Below are positions 43,499 through 52,446 of a DNA stretch of 64,000 bases, piece by piece. The stretch comes from an uncultured Muribaculaceae bacterium (lineage in GTDB: Bacteria; Bacteroidota; Bacteroidia; Bacteroidales; Muribaculaceae). The notes under the pieces were generated by a model, which made no database searches, was not told the origin of the DNA, and saw only the letters and a list, made by a program, of their open reading frames with translations. The stretch lies in assembly GCA_904501735.1 (NCBI GenBank), contig CAJGBY010000006.1, forward strand, positions 1 to 64,000, in the 5' to 3' direction. The number at the start of each line of letters is the position of its first letter. Position 1 is the first letter of the stretch. The position numbers and the translations under genes are program-made.

Positions 43499-43527
43499 TT
43501 GATATTGACTAATTCTTGCTATTTTTG
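43499..43527 (+). promoter_or_regulatory. Promoter of the second flippase gene
   Basis: TTG (43499-43501) and TATTTTTG (43520-43527) are 18 nt apart. The -7 box ends 9 nt before the ATG at 43537, which suggests a nearly leaderless mRNA and excludes the alternative start at 43516. Confidence 0.5.
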
Positions 43528-43536
43528 CAAGTGAAT

Positions 43537-45000
43537 ATGAAAAATCAAGAAGAGGAGATAGGATTGAAACTGAAAACTGCGAGGACTTTGAAGTGGAATA
43601 CGATAGATAAGTTCTCGTCGCAGGTGCTATATGCCGTTACGGGTATAGTGCTTGCTAATGTGGTGTCGAAGGCCGAATTTGGTCTTGTGGGCGCTATATT
43701 GGTGTTTCAGGCGTTCGCTTCGCTATTTGTAGATAGTGGCTTCTCTACAGCCTTGATACAGCGCAAAAATCCTACCGAAACCGATTATAGCACAGTGTTT
43801 TGGTTTAATTTGGGCATGAGTGTTATGCTTTATGCTGTGTTGTGGCTGTGTGCTCCTTGGATTGACTCGATATTTCATGCCGAGGGACAACTCATACCAT
43901 TGGCACGCGTGATGTTTGTTACATTCATCATCAATGCTACGGCAATAGTGCAGATGAATCGCTTGATGAAGCAGATGACTGTGAAAATGATTGCTGTGAG
44001 CAATGTGATAGGCTTGGTGGTGAGTGGCATTGTGGGAATATGGCTTGCGCTGGCTGGTTGGGGCGCATGGGCTATTGTGTGGCAGTCGATAGTGCTTGCT
44101 ACAGTGAAATCGGCAGTGTTGTGGCTCACATCGTCGTGGGTGCCACGCATGGAGTTTAGCATAGAATCGTTGCGTTCGATATTCAGTGTGGGTGCAGGAG
44201 TGATGGCAAGTTCGTTCCTGAACACCATTTTTATGAACATCTATTCGTTCATCATAGGGGCTCATTACAACCTCGTTCAGCTGGGTAATTACAGTCAGGC
44301 CGACAAGTGGAGCAAAATGGGCGTTATGTCTCTGTCTCAGGTGTTTACGGCTTCGTTTTTACCCATTTTAAGCGCAAAACAGGACGAAAAACGCGAATTC
44401 GCGCGCATGCTCACCAAAATTAACCGCTTCACATGCTATGTTACATTCTTCGTAATGGGCTTATTATTAGTGAGTTCCACTCAAATTTTTCATATTTTTT
44501 TCGGTACAAAATGGGATTCGGCGATATTGATGTTCCAACTACTTGTGGTGCGTGGAATCTTTACTGTGATAACATCGCAATATAACAATTATATCATATC
44601 GTGTGGCGCATCGCGCAAGTATGTGTACTCGGAAATAGTGAAAGATGTGTCGACCGTGATAGCTATCGTAGTTACTATACCATTGGGCGTTACATGGCTT
44701 GTTGCAGGTCAGGTGTTTGCGGGTATAGTGTACTATTTCTATGCGTTGTATCTTGTGGGTAAAGTTACAGAATTCAGCCGTTGGACATTGGTTAAGGATT
44801 CGTTGCCTTATGTGGCGCTTTCGGTAGTGGCGCTTGCTCCAAGTGTGATGTTGTCGTGGGTAATTTCGAATGCGTGGATACTATTAGCCACCCAACTTGG
44901 GGTGTCGGGTGGCCTATATTTGTTGCTTAATTGGCTTATGAAATCGAAAATTCAAGCCGATGCGCTTGGATATGTGTTCGGACGATTTATTAAGAAATAA
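43537..45000 (+). CDS. Lipopolysaccharide/polysaccharide flippase (MVF superfamily, WzxC-like)
   Basis: The 487-residue membrane protein has about 12-14 helices and the N-terminus of the oligosaccharide flippase family (TARTLKWNTIDKFSSQVLY). It is unlike the flippase at 18980 in sequence details and closer to the WzxC type. It should move lipid-linked glycans over the inner membrane. No glycosyltransferases adjoin it. Confidence 0.85.
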   Translation: MKNQEEEIGLKLKTARTLKWNTIDKFSSQVLYAVTGIVLANVVSKAEFGLVGAILVFQAFASLFVDSGFSTALIQRKNPTETDYSTVFWFNLGMSVMLYAVLWLCAPWIDSIFHAEGQLIPLARVMFVTFIINATAIVQMNRLMKQMTVKMIAVSNVIGLVVSGIVGIWLALAGWGAWAIVWQSIVLATVKSAVLWLTSSWVPRMEFSIESLRSIFSVGAGVMASSFLNTIFMNIYSFIIGAHYNLVQLGNYSQADKWSKMGVMSLSQVFTASFLPILSAKQDEKREFARMLTKINRFTCYVTFFVMGLLLVSSTQIFHIFFGTKWDSAILMFQLLVVRGIFTVITSQYNNYIISCGASRKYVYSEIVKDVSTVIAIVVTIPLGVTWLVAGQVFAGIVYYFYALYLVGKVTEFSRWTLVKDSLPYVALSVVALAPSVMLSWVISNAWILLATQLGVSGGLYLLLNWLMKSKIQADALGYVFGRFIKK

Positions 45001-45004
45001 ATTG

Positions 45005-45724
45005 TTACATCATTTCGCTAATCAACATAAATGGGAAAGCGAACGATGCCCAAAGTATTGATAGGATAATACTTGCAATAACCAACCAAGCCGACCAGTT
45101 GCTATATTTCTTAGCTGTGTCGTAATCACCTTCTCTATATTTAGTTGTTACTTGTGCTGCAAACACAATGGCAATGATACCAGTAACTTGGCAACAGAAA
45201 ACTGTGGCAAGGATAGCCCATATAAGGTTGGTAGAAGGACAAGGGGGAATGTCATCGCTCTTGCTTTCAATTACAGGTGCAGTGTGTTGAGGCTCAACAA
45301 CTGGTTGAACAACAGGTTCGGCTGATGCTACTTCTTGAGTAGCAACTTCTTCTTCCTCTGCAGCAGGGGTGCTTTCAATAGTAGGTTTAAGATCTTCAAC
45401 TTCGGTTGCTTCTTCAATCTGTTCAGTCTCAACTTCAACAGTATCTTCCACTTCGTCAATGGTGTTGTTGTCGCTGTTGGCTTCAGCTTGGCTGTCGGCA
45501 ACATCAGCAACCACCTCGTTGGTTTCGCTCGCTGGAGCCGAAGGAGCGTTTTCGCTTGCACATTGAGCGAGCACCTCTTTAAGGTCTTCCACATCTCTTG
45601 CGTAAGCCCAGTCCTTCATTCCTGCACACCAAACGAATGTTGTAGGAGTGATATTATACTGTTTCATTTGGTCGATTTCCATCGGACCTTCTTGTAAACC
45701 ATTGATTCTAATCCAGAATTTCAT
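45005..45724 (-). CDS. GYF_2 domain protein with CD225/dispanin-like membrane tail
   Basis: The 239-residue protein starts with a GYF_2 (DUF4339) domain (1-50; INGLQEGPMEIDQM, FVWCAGMKDWAYARDV). A 100-residue acidic linker rich in Glu, Val, Thr and Ala follows. The end (about 165-239) is a two-helix CD225/dispanin-like region (STNLIWAILATVFCCQVTGI with the double Cys, then a second helix). GYF_2 domains are thought to bind partner peptides. It converges on the flippase gene with a 4-nt gap. Confidence 0.83.
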   Translation of the reverse strand: MKFWIRINGLQEGPMEIDQMKQYNITPTTFVWCAGMKDWAYARDVEDLKEVLAQCASENAPSAPASETNEVVADVADSQAEANSDNNTIDEVEDTVEVETEQIEEATEVEDLKPTIESTPAAEEEEVATQEVASAEPVVQPVVEPQHTAPVIESKSDDIPPCPSTNLIWAILATVFCCQVTGIIAIVFAAQVTTKYREGDYDTAKKYSNWSAWLVIASIILSILWASFAFPFMLISEMM

Positions 45725-45783
45725 AAGCGTAAAAATTTAGTGAAGTTATAAGCACTTGTCCCACACATAAAACAATTATTCTA

Positions 45784-45791
45784 CAAATATA
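45784..45791 (-). promoter_or_regulatory. -7 promoter box for the GYF_2 gene
   Basis: On the minus strand this reads TATATTTG. The leader to the ATG at 45724 would be about 55 nt. No clear -33 element. Confidence 0.35.
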
Positions 45792-45865
45792 GCTAATTAA
45801 CATTAGATTTTCTTGTAAGATGCACAAAAAAAGGCAGAAGTTAGGGCAAATTGGCAATTTATCCG

Positions 45866-45873
45866 TAACTTTG
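45866..45873 (+). promoter_or_regulatory. -7 promoter box for obgE
   Basis: TAACTTTG is an exact -7 box, 21 nt ahead of the obgE ATG. No -33 TTG at standard spacing. Confidence 0.45.
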
Positions 45874-45894
45874 TCGTCATAAAAATTAATATAT

Positions 45895-47094
45895 ATGGCA
45901 GAATCAAATTTTATCGACTATGTAAAGATAATGTGTCGCTCGGGAAAGGGCGGTGCAGGGTCGAGACATTACCGCAGAGCGAAGTATGTACCAAAGGGAG
46001 GTCCTGATGGTGGCGACGGCGGTCGTGGTGGACATATTTTCTTGAAAGCAAATCGTAATTTGTGGACATTGCTCCACTTGAAATTCCAACGCCATGTGTT
46101 CGCTACAAATGGTGAATCGGGTGGACGAAATCGCAGTTTTGGTAAGGACGGCGAGGATCGCACTATTGAAGTGCCATGCGGAACTGCTGTATATGATGCT
46201 GAAACTGGAAAGTTCTTGTGTGATGTTACCGAAGACGGCGAAGTAGTGAAGTTGTTGAAAGGCGGAAAGGGTGGTCTTGGCAACTGCCATTTCGCAACAG
46301 CAACCAATCGCACCCCTCGTTATGCACAGCCAGGTGAGCCAGCAATCGAGAAGACTATTATTCTTGAGTTGAAATTGCTGGCTGATGTGGGCCTTGTGGG
46401 ATTTCCTAATGCAGGTAAATCTACTTTGTTGTCGTCGATTTCGGCAGCAAAACCTAAGATTGCAAACTATCCGTTTACAACACTTGAGCCTAATCTTGGT
46501 ATCGTGAGCTATCGCAACAATCAATCTTTTGTGATGGCCGATATTCCAGGTATTATCGAAGGCGCGAGCGAAGGTCGTGGTCTTGGATTGCGCTTCTTGC
46601 GCCACATTGAACGCAATGCTGTGTTGTTGTTCATGGTTCCAGCCGATACTGATGACATAAAGAAAGAATATAGCATATTGTGCAACGAATTGCAACAATT
46701 CAATCCTGACTTGGTGGACAAGCCTCGTGTGCTTGCGATCACTAAGTGCGATATGCTCGACGATGAGCTAATGGACGAAATGCGTAATGAAGTGCCAGAA
46801 GGTGTGGAATGCGTGTTCATTTCGTCGGTAGCAAATATGGGATTGGTGGAGCTAAAAGATGCTCTATGGCGTGCAATTAATGACGAAAACAACCGTATCC
46901 CAACAAAGATTACTCATCGCGACCTTGATGCTAAGCGCAGAGTGAAGGAAGAAGACGAATTTATCTTTGATGTGAGCGATATTCCAGTAGAAGAAGAGGA
47001 AGAATGGGATGAAGAATGGGACGACGAAGAAGAGTTCTATGACGATGACGACCAATTCATCTACGAAGGAAATCTCGACGAAGAGAATAAGTGA
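45895..47094 (+). CDS. obgE: Obg-family GTPase ObgE/CgtA
   Basis: The 399-residue protein has the glycine-rich Obg fold (1-158; PKGGPDGGDGGRGGH), a G domain with G1 at GFPNAGKST (169-177) and DIPGIIEGA, and a very acidic tail from about residue 345. Obg acts in late 50S ribosome assembly and stress control. The downstream radical-SAM gene starts at or just after its stop codon. Confidence 0.96.
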   Translation: MAESNFIDYVKIMCRSGKGGAGSRHYRRAKYVPKGGPDGGDGGRGGHIFLKANRNLWTLLHLKFQRHVFATNGESGGRNRSFGKDGEDRTIEVPCGTAVYDAETGKFLCDVTEDGEVVKLLKGGKGGLGNCHFATATNRTPRYAQPGEPAIEKTIILELKLLADVGLVGFPNAGKSTLLSSISAAKPKIANYPFTTLEPNLGIVSYRNNQSFVMADIPGIIEGASEGRGLGLRFLRHIERNAVLLFMVPADTDDIKKEYSILCNELQQFNPDLVDKPRVLAITKCDMLDDELMDEMRNEVPEGVECVFISSVANMGLVELKDALWRAINDENNRIPTKITHRDLDAKRRVKEEDEFIFDVSDIPVEEEEEWDEEWDDEEEFYDDDDQFIYEGNLDEENK

Positions 47095-47108
47095 TAGGCG
47101 TGCTTGAA

Positions 47109-47810
47109 ATGCAGCGATATTCGGTAATTAAGGATAAGAATCCTCGTGAAATAGTGCTTTTGCGTGGTCGTGGCTGTCGATATAAGCGCTGTGCCTTTTG
47201 TGATTATCATGATGATGCGTCGGCAAATGAGACCGAAAATCTACAGATAAACAAGCAGGCGTTGGATAGCGTTACGGGCGAGTATGGGGTGCTTGAAGTA
47301 ATCAACTCAGGCTCGTTTTGCGAACTCGAAGACAGTACATTGCGCCTTGTTGAGGAGGTGTGTGCGACAAAGGCTATCGGTACGGTGCATTTTGAGTGTC
47401 ATTGGCTATATCGCCACTATGTGCCAGCATTGCGAGAGCGATTTGCTAAAATCGGCGTTGCGTTGAAGATAAAAACAGGCGTTGAAACATTTGATGCCGA
47501 TTATCGTGAGCGCGTGATGCTTAAAGGCATAAGGGAAACATCTCCAGAGCGATTGAGTGAAGGATTTGATGAATGTTGTTTGCTATTTGGCTTGCCTGAG
47601 CAAACGGTAGAGTCGATGATAGCCGATGTAGAGACTGGCTTGCGCTATTTCAGTCGAGTGTGCGTAAATATCATGGTTGAGAACTCAGCACCATTAAAGC
47701 CTGATCTTGCAGTGCGAGAGTTGTTTATAAAGGAAGTATATCCAAAATATAAAGATAACCTACGAGTAGATATATTGCTTCATAATACCGATTTTGGGGT
47801 GGGAGCATAA
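47109..47810 (+). CDS. Small radical-SAM protein, candidate queuine-salvage enzyme
   Basis: The 233-residue protein carries a cysteine triad at C23-x4-C28-x2-C31 (RGCRYKRCAFCDYH). The spacing is one residue longer than the classic CX3CX2C. HFECHWLYRHY and KIKTGVETFD follow in a partial TIM-barrel pattern. Fifteen nt downstream is a YhhQ-type queuosine-precursor transporter. Radical-SAM enzymes that make preQ1 from queuine (QueL) are known in gut bacteria, so the pair may be a salvage unit; this is inference. A GTG at 47091 overlapping the obgE stop is an alternative start that adds six residues. Confidence 0.75.
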   Translation: MQRYSVIKDKNPREIVLLRGRGCRYKRCAFCDYHDDASANETENLQINKQALDSVTGEYGVLEVINSGSFCELEDSTLRLVEEVCATKAIGTVHFECHWLYRHYVPALRERFAKIGVALKIKTGVETFDADYRERVMLKGIRETSPERLSEGFDECCLLFGLPEQTVESMIADVETGLRYFSRVCVNIMVENSAPLKPDLAVRELFIKEVYPKYKDNLRVDILLHNTDFGVGA

Positions 47811-47824
47811 TAAATGAAATAGAG

Positions 47825-48529
47825 ATGAATGAGGCGTTGCTGATATTATCATTTGTGCTTATATATGGCAGTGTGATGCTGTTTTATCGAATATTTGGTA
47901 AAACAGGTCTTATTGCCATGAATGTACTTGTTACGATACTTGCTAATATTGAGGTGTTGTTGCTTGTGAATGCATTCGGCATAGAGATGACACTTGGTAA
48001 TGTGTTGTTTGCGAGCACATTCCTTATCACCGATGTGTTGAGCGAAAATCATAGCAAGAAAGATGCCAATAGGGCTGTGGTAATAGGTTCGGCATGTTCG
48101 GTGCTGTTTGTAGTGCTTTCTCAATTATGGCTATTATATATACCAAGTGCAAACGATTGGGCTCGAGGCGCATTCGAAACGATATTTGCCGTAACTCCAC
48201 GGGTGGTGTGCGTGTCGCTATTGGTGTATCTTGTGTCGCAACTTACCGATGTGTGGTTGTACCACAAATGGTGGGATTGGTGCAAGAAGCGCTTTGGAGA
48301 TGCCCGCAGTGGATTGTGGATAAGAAATAATGGTTCTACGCTGATTTCTCAGCTATTTAACACATTGTTATATACTTTTGGCGCATTTTATGGCATGTAC
48401 TCGATTGATGTGCTGTGGAGTATCTTTGTGAGTAGCTATGGTATATATATCGTTACGAGTTTGCTTGACACACCTGTGGTGTATTGGTGTCGACAAATAC
48501 ACGAAAAGTATCTTGTGAAGGGCGAGTAA
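47825..48529 (+). CDS. yhhQ: Queuosine precursor transporter (YhhQ/DUF165 family)
   Basis: The 234-residue membrane protein has about six helices and the family pattern: FASTFLITDVLSENHSKKDA, SQLTDVWLYHKW, and LWIRNNGSTLISQLFNTLLY. YhhQ imports preQ0 or preQ1, and some relatives import queuine. Its placement right after a small radical-SAM gene suggests that the two act on the same queuosine precursors. A strong terminator follows. Confidence 0.92.
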   Translation: MNEALLILSFVLIYGSVMLFYRIFGKTGLIAMNVLVTILANIEVLLLVNAFGIEMTLGNVLFASTFLITDVLSENHSKKDANRAVVIGSACSVLFVVLSQLWLLYIPSANDWARGAFETIFAVTPRVVCVSLLVYLVSQLTDVWLYHKWWDWCKKRFGDARSGLWIRNNGSTLISQLFNTLLYTFGAFYGMYSIDVLWSIFVSSYGIYIVTSLLDTPVVYWCRQIHEKYLVKGE

Positions 48530-48589
48530 ATTTTAAAGTCCGACTTCTGAAGAAATAGAAAATCAACGAAAGGTTAGTTTGTAACAAAT

Positions 48590-48629
48590 AAAATCCCCAA
48601 CTTATGATTTCCATAAAGTTGGGGATTTT
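48590..48629. terminator. Bidirectional terminator
   Basis: A 14-bp perfect stem, AAAATCCCCAACTT and AAGTTGGGGATTTT, encloses a 12-nt loop. It lies between convergent genes. Confidence 0.85.
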
Positions 48630-48659
48630 CGTTTATATATTTTTATTTTAGGATTGATG

Positions 48660-49073
48660 TTATTCTTTAGTGTCGCTCTTAGATTTGTTGCCAGTTGGAA
48701 CAAAATCACTTTCTATCTTAGAATATCGGTAATCATACTCGCCGTCATTACACTTGATGGCTTTTAAAAAATATTCACTATCATCAGACAAAAGAATATA
48801 CCATTGGTCATCACTTTCCTTGAATTCGTAAGCTTTTGGTGTAGGTGTTGGGTTCTCAACAAAATAGTTTGTCAAAGTGATCAATGCAATGCTATCAATT
48901 GTTTCTTTTGTTGGATTTGCCATATTAGCTGGGGTTCCAACAAGAGTATTGAAGATAGAATCCACAGATATTTCATTATTCTTTACAAGCTTAGTAGAAA
49001 GCAAGAGTTTTTCGCTATCAACATCTTTTAAAGCTTTTACGAATGCATCGACTTGTTTTTTATTTGTTATAAT
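48660..49073 (-). CDS. Hypothetical protein fragment lacking an ATG, in frame behind manA
   Basis: An open frame of 137 codons starts immediately after the manA stop codon and in the same phase. There is no ATG at its head; the possible starts are ATT at 49073 or TTG at 49004. The sequence looks coding (KQVDAFVKALKDVDSEKLL, then KAYEFKESDDQWYILLSDDS) but has no signal peptide and no family I know. It may be the 3' end of a longer gene joined to manA by a deletion, or a coupled gene with a rare start. Confidence 0.4.
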   Translation of the reverse strand: MITNKKQVDAFVKALKDVDSEKLLLSTKLVKNNEISVDSIFNTLVGTPANMANPTKETIDSIALITLTNYFVENPTPTPKAYEFKESDDQWYILLSDDSEYFLKAIKCNDGEYDYRYSKIESDFVPTGNKSKSDTKE

Positions 49074-50045
49074 TTAAAGAGCTGTAGTGGAAATTAGCTC
49101 GGCGTTGCCTTTGATCTGAAGTTTTGCCGTGCATGCAGGCACAAGTACTGTTTCGCCTTGTCGCAAGGTAGTGTTATTGCCTTTATCATCGTTAATTTCA
49201 ACATTGCCTTTCAAACACATAATGATGCGGAAAGATTGAGCATCAGGCGAAAGAATGTCGTGTTCTCCGTCTACAATGATACGGCTTGAGTTGAAACCAT
49301 CACATTCAACAAGCTTGGTTTCACATACATTGTCAGAATTGCAAGTAGTGACATAGCTGTCGAGAACAGTGTAGTCTATAGCAGTTTTAGCGAGTTCGGT
49401 GTGAAGTTCGCGTGTGTTACCTTGCGCATCGCGACGGTTAAAGTCGTAAACGCGATAAGTGATGTCGCAAGTGGTTTGAACCTCAGCAACTAAGTTACCT
49501 GCTCCAAGGCTGTGAATGCGACCAGCAGGAATGTAAATCATATCGCCTGGACGAGAATTGTGGCAAGTAACAACATCCATAATGGTGTTGTTGGCAACAC
49601 GCATCTCATATTCCTTTGGAGAGATAGGTTGAGAGAAACCAATGTTAATCTTGCTGTTTTCGAGAGTGTCGATGATGTACCACATTTCGGTTTTACCGAG
49701 GCAGTTGTGGCGATTCTTTGCAATAGTATCGTTAGGGTGTACTTGCAATGAAAGGTCTTCTCTCGCATCGAGGAACTTAACAAGAATAGGGAAAGTGTCG
49801 CCATATTTAGCGTAGATAGGTTCGCCAACGAGTGCGCCTTTGTACTTTCTTATAAGCTCTACGATAGTCAATCCTAAGTCGGCTCCTTCGCACACCACAG
49901 ATTCACGACCAGTAACTCCAGATATTTCCCAGCTTTCGCCTATCTGTTTCTGGTCGGTTACGATGCCCTTGTATTTAGCGATTCTCTCGCCACCCCAAAG
50001 CACCGATTTCAAGTATGGTTGAAATTTGAAAAAGCCTAAATTCAT
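49074..50045 (-). CDS. manA: Mannose-6-phosphate isomerase, type I
   Basis: The 323-residue cupin protein has the zinc-site segments SLQVHPND, a glutamate in KTEMWYII and a histidine in PAGRIHSLG. It interconverts mannose 6-phosphate and fructose 6-phosphate, supplying GDP-mannose for glycans or using mannose as carbon. The C-terminus ends in a normal cupin strand at the stop codon. Confidence 0.93.
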   Translation of the reverse strand: MNLGFFKFQPYLKSVLWGGERIAKYKGIVTDQKQIGESWEISGVTGRESVVCEGADLGLTIVELIRKYKGALVGEPIYAKYGDTFPILVKFLDAREDLSLQVHPNDTIAKNRHNCLGKTEMWYIIDTLENSKINIGFSQPISPKEYEMRVANNTIMDVVTCHNSRPGDMIYIPAGRIHSLGAGNLVAEVQTTCDITYRVYDFNRRDAQGNTRELHTELAKTAIDYTVLDSYVTTCNSDNVCETKLVECDGFNSSRIIVDGEHDILSPDAQSFRIIMCLKGNVEINDDKGNNTTLRQGETVLVPACTAKLQIKGNAELISTTAL

Positions 50046-50079
50046 AAGTGATTGATACTTTTTATATTATTATAAGGTG

Positions 50080-50087
50080 CAAAGGTA
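50080..50087 (-). promoter_or_regulatory. -7 promoter box for manA
   Basis: On the minus strand this reads TACCTTTG. The leader to the ATG at 50045 would be about 30 nt. No -33 TTG at standard spacing. Confidence 0.4.
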
Positions 50088-50159
50088 CAATAAATTTTCC
50101 GATATATGGTAGTGTTGCGCTGATTTTTAAGGGAATGGCGGTGAATGGGCATAAAAAAA

Positions 50160-50189
50160 CACCATTCTTCGGTGAATAGAAGAATGGTG
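50160..50189 (-). terminator. Terminator of the DUF1573-meaB unit
   Basis: An 11-bp perfect stem, CACCATTCTTC and GAAGAATGGTG, encloses an 8-nt loop. On the minus strand a run of seven T residues follows. It lies 24 nt past the meaB stop codon. Confidence 0.8.
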
Positions 50190-50213
50190 AATGTGAGTTG
50201 ATGTATTGTTTTG

Positions 50214-51311
50214 TTATGATTGGCGTAGTTTTTCGAAGTAGCGATTAAGAATGTCGTGTGCTGCCACGAAAGAACTTTGCTTGTTGCTCAAAACAAGATT
50301 TTCTTTGCTGATGAGCAAGTCTTCGATTTCGGGATCGTTGTAGAAACTTGCTTGTAGACGCTCGTTGATAGTTTCAATCATCCAATACTTGTCTTGTTCG
50401 CGTCGTTTTTGTTCGAAATAGCCGTTGGCCTTTACAAATTCAAAGTATCGGTCAATCATATCCCACACCTCAGGAATACCAATTTCGTAGTAGCCAGAGT
50501 AGGTTAGCACTTCAGGTGTCCATCCACTTGGAGGAAGAGGGAACAAGTGTAGCGCGTTGCGGAACTGAGTTTGAGCAAGTTTTGCACGATCGATGTTGTC
50601 TCCATCGGCTTTGTTGATAACGATACCATCGGCCATTTCCATAATACCACGCTTGATACCTTGCAACTCGTCGCCCGTACCAGCAAGCTGAATGAGCAAG
50701 AAAAAGTCGACCATAGAGTGAGCAGCAGTTTCGCTTTGTCCCACACCTACAGTTTCAACGATGATATTGTTGTAGCCTGCCGCTTCACAAAGAATAATGC
50801 TTTCACGAGTTTTGCGTGCAACACCACCGAGTGAGCCAGCCGATGGGCTAGGACGAATGAATGCGTCGGGGTGAAGGGTTAGTTTCTCCATGCGAGTCTT
50901 GTCGCCGAGGATACTACCTTTAGAGCGTTCGCTACTTGGGTCGATGGCAAGAACCGCGAGTTTGCCACCATTTTTAAGTACATGTAGCCCGAATACATCA
51001 ATAGATGTACTTTTACCAGCTCCAGGTACACCAGTGATACCAATGCGTCGAGAGTTGCCCGAATAAGGCAGACACTTCTCGATGACTTCTTGAGCCACAG
51101 CCTGATGTTCAGGATTGTGGCTTTCGACAAGAGTAACTGCTTGGCTTAGAATGCTTAGGTTTCCTTTAAGAATACCCTCAACATATTCGGCAGCGCTAAG
51201 AAGTGTGCGACGGCGTTTACGCTTGAGATATGGGTTAACGATTGGCGGTTGTGCAACGCCCTCGTTGACAGTTAGTCCGAGATATTTTTCGTCGTTTTCA
51301 GGATGTTCCAT
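50214..51311 (-). CDS. meaB: Methylmalonyl-CoA mutase-associated GTPase MeaB
   Basis: The protein is a G3E-type chaperone GTPase: Walker A GVPGAGKST (94-102), AIDPSSERSKGSILGDKTRM, and ETVGVGQSE. It guards and reloads the B12-dependent methylmalonyl-CoA mutase of the propionate route. The mutase itself is not in this window. I choose the ATG at 51311 (365 residues); a start at 51356 would overlap the upstream gene by 20 nt. Confidence 0.93.
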   Translation of the reverse strand: MEHPENDEKYLGLTVNEGVAQPPIVNPYLKRKRRRTLLSAAEYVEGILKGNLSILSQAVTLVESHNPEHQAVAQEVIEKCLPYSGNSRRIGITGVPGAGKSTSIDVFGLHVLKNGGKLAVLAIDPSSERSKGSILGDKTRMEKLTLHPDAFIRPSPSAGSLGGVARKTRESIILCEAAGYNNIIVETVGVGQSETAAHSMVDFFLLIQLAGTGDELQGIKRGIMEMADGIVINKADGDNIDRAKLAQTQFRNALHLFPLPPSGWTPEVLTYSGYYEIGIPEVWDMIDRYFEFVKANGYFEQKRREQDKYWMIETINERLQASFYNDPEIEDLLISKENLVLSNKQSSFVAAHDILNRYFEKLRQS

Positions 51312-51336
51312 ATATGAGATGTTTTTAGTTTTTTTG

Positions 51337-52428
51337 TTAGTTATTAATTGTTCCAACGATGCGCACCGATTGTTGAGGCGTGGTGGGGTCGTTGGTGATG
51401 ATGAGCAGTTTCTCGTTTATGATGTTGGAAAATTGAGCTGCGTTGGCAGTTACGCTCACTTTAGCCGATTTTCCGGGTTTGATTTTCGTCTTTTTGCATG
51501 AAACAGAGATACCCTTAGCGAGTGTGTAGATGCGGCGAATGATAAGCGGCGATTTACCGTTGTTGGAGATTTCAAATGTTGCCGTAGCAATAGAATCGGT
51601 AGCCGATATTGCGCCAAGGTTTATTCTGTCGGTAGAAACTTTAGCCACAGGAGCATTTTGGCGTTGCTCTTGAGTGAGAGTGCCGAAGTTCTCGTTGATG
51701 AACGCTGTGATGTCGATGTCGGCAATGCCAGCCACTGCAGCAGTGGTGTGCAACACAGGAATGGCTTCGATGGTGAAATTGTGTTGCGAAAGTCCCCAAT
51801 TCTTATCCTTGTCGGAGTTGTAGGTTATAGTAATGGTGGCAGTTGAGCCAGGTGATGCGACTGGTGGTATCATATCCACTTTGATGAGCTCGGGAACATG
51901 AGAGAATTCAGCACGCAAAGAGTCGTGGCTTGAGTTGTATACATTGATGAATTGCGTGCGCGTGCGTCCCTTGGTAATATCGCCAAAAGGAACGATGCGG
52001 CGGTTGAGACGGAGCGCGCCCACACTCTCAGGGTATTGTGCTTGAATGGTGCTTGGTGAAGCTATTACATTGCCTTTGATGGTGAGAGTGCATTTGTGAG
52101 GCGAAGCATTAGTGTAGACATAAATGTCTTTCTCGAATTGTCCAGGTCGGCCTACAGGGTTGTAGGTTACAGTTACCGAAGCCGTGTCGCCAGGGGCAAT
52201 CGATTTGGTGGTGTATTGTGTGGCTGTGCAGCCACAAGTAGCACGCACATTGGTGATGCGCATATTGCTATCGGTAGTGTTGACCATATTGAACACATAG
52301 GACATCTTGCCCGCCTCTTCGCTGAAAGAGCCGAAGTGGTGGGTAGTGGTGAGCCAAGTTGCCGAACTTTGAGCTTGCGCCAAAAGAGTTGCCAAGATGA
52401 GCACTATGGTAAACAATACGCGAGTCAT
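51337..52428 (-). CDS. DUF1573 secreted protein, long form
   Basis: The 363-residue protein has a signal peptide (ending LLAQAQ). Several Ig-like DUF1573 units follow: the first with HHFGSFSEEAGKMSYVFNMVN and RATCGCTATQYT, later ones with ADIDI and GKSPLIIRRI repeats. The C-G-C motif is typical of the family. Such proteins are common in Bacteroidetes envelopes, with unknown function. It lies 18 nt behind a shorter DUF1573 gene. Confidence 0.85.
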   Translation of the reverse strand: MTRVLFTIVLILATLLAQAQSSATWLTTTHHFGSFSEEAGKMSYVFNMVNTTDSNMRITNVRATCGCTATQYTTKSIAPGDTASVTVTYNPVGRPGQFEKDIYVYTNASPHKCTLTIKGNVIASPSTIQAQYPESVGALRLNRRIVPFGDITKGRTRTQFINVYNSSHDSLRAEFSHVPELIKVDMIPPVASPGSTATITITYNSDKDKNWGLSQHNFTIEAIPVLHTTAAVAGIADIDITAFINENFGTLTQEQRQNAPVAKVSTDRINLGAISATDSIATATFEISNNGKSPLIIRRIYTLAKGISVSCKKTKIKPGKSAKVSVTANAAQFSNIINEKLLIITNDPTTPQQSVRIVGTINN

Positions 52429-52446
52429 AACTGCTGATGCTTGATG

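Noticed and set aside
45904..46698. A 264-codon open frame opposite obgE
   Set aside because: It is covered entirely by the conserved Obg and G domains on the plus strand.
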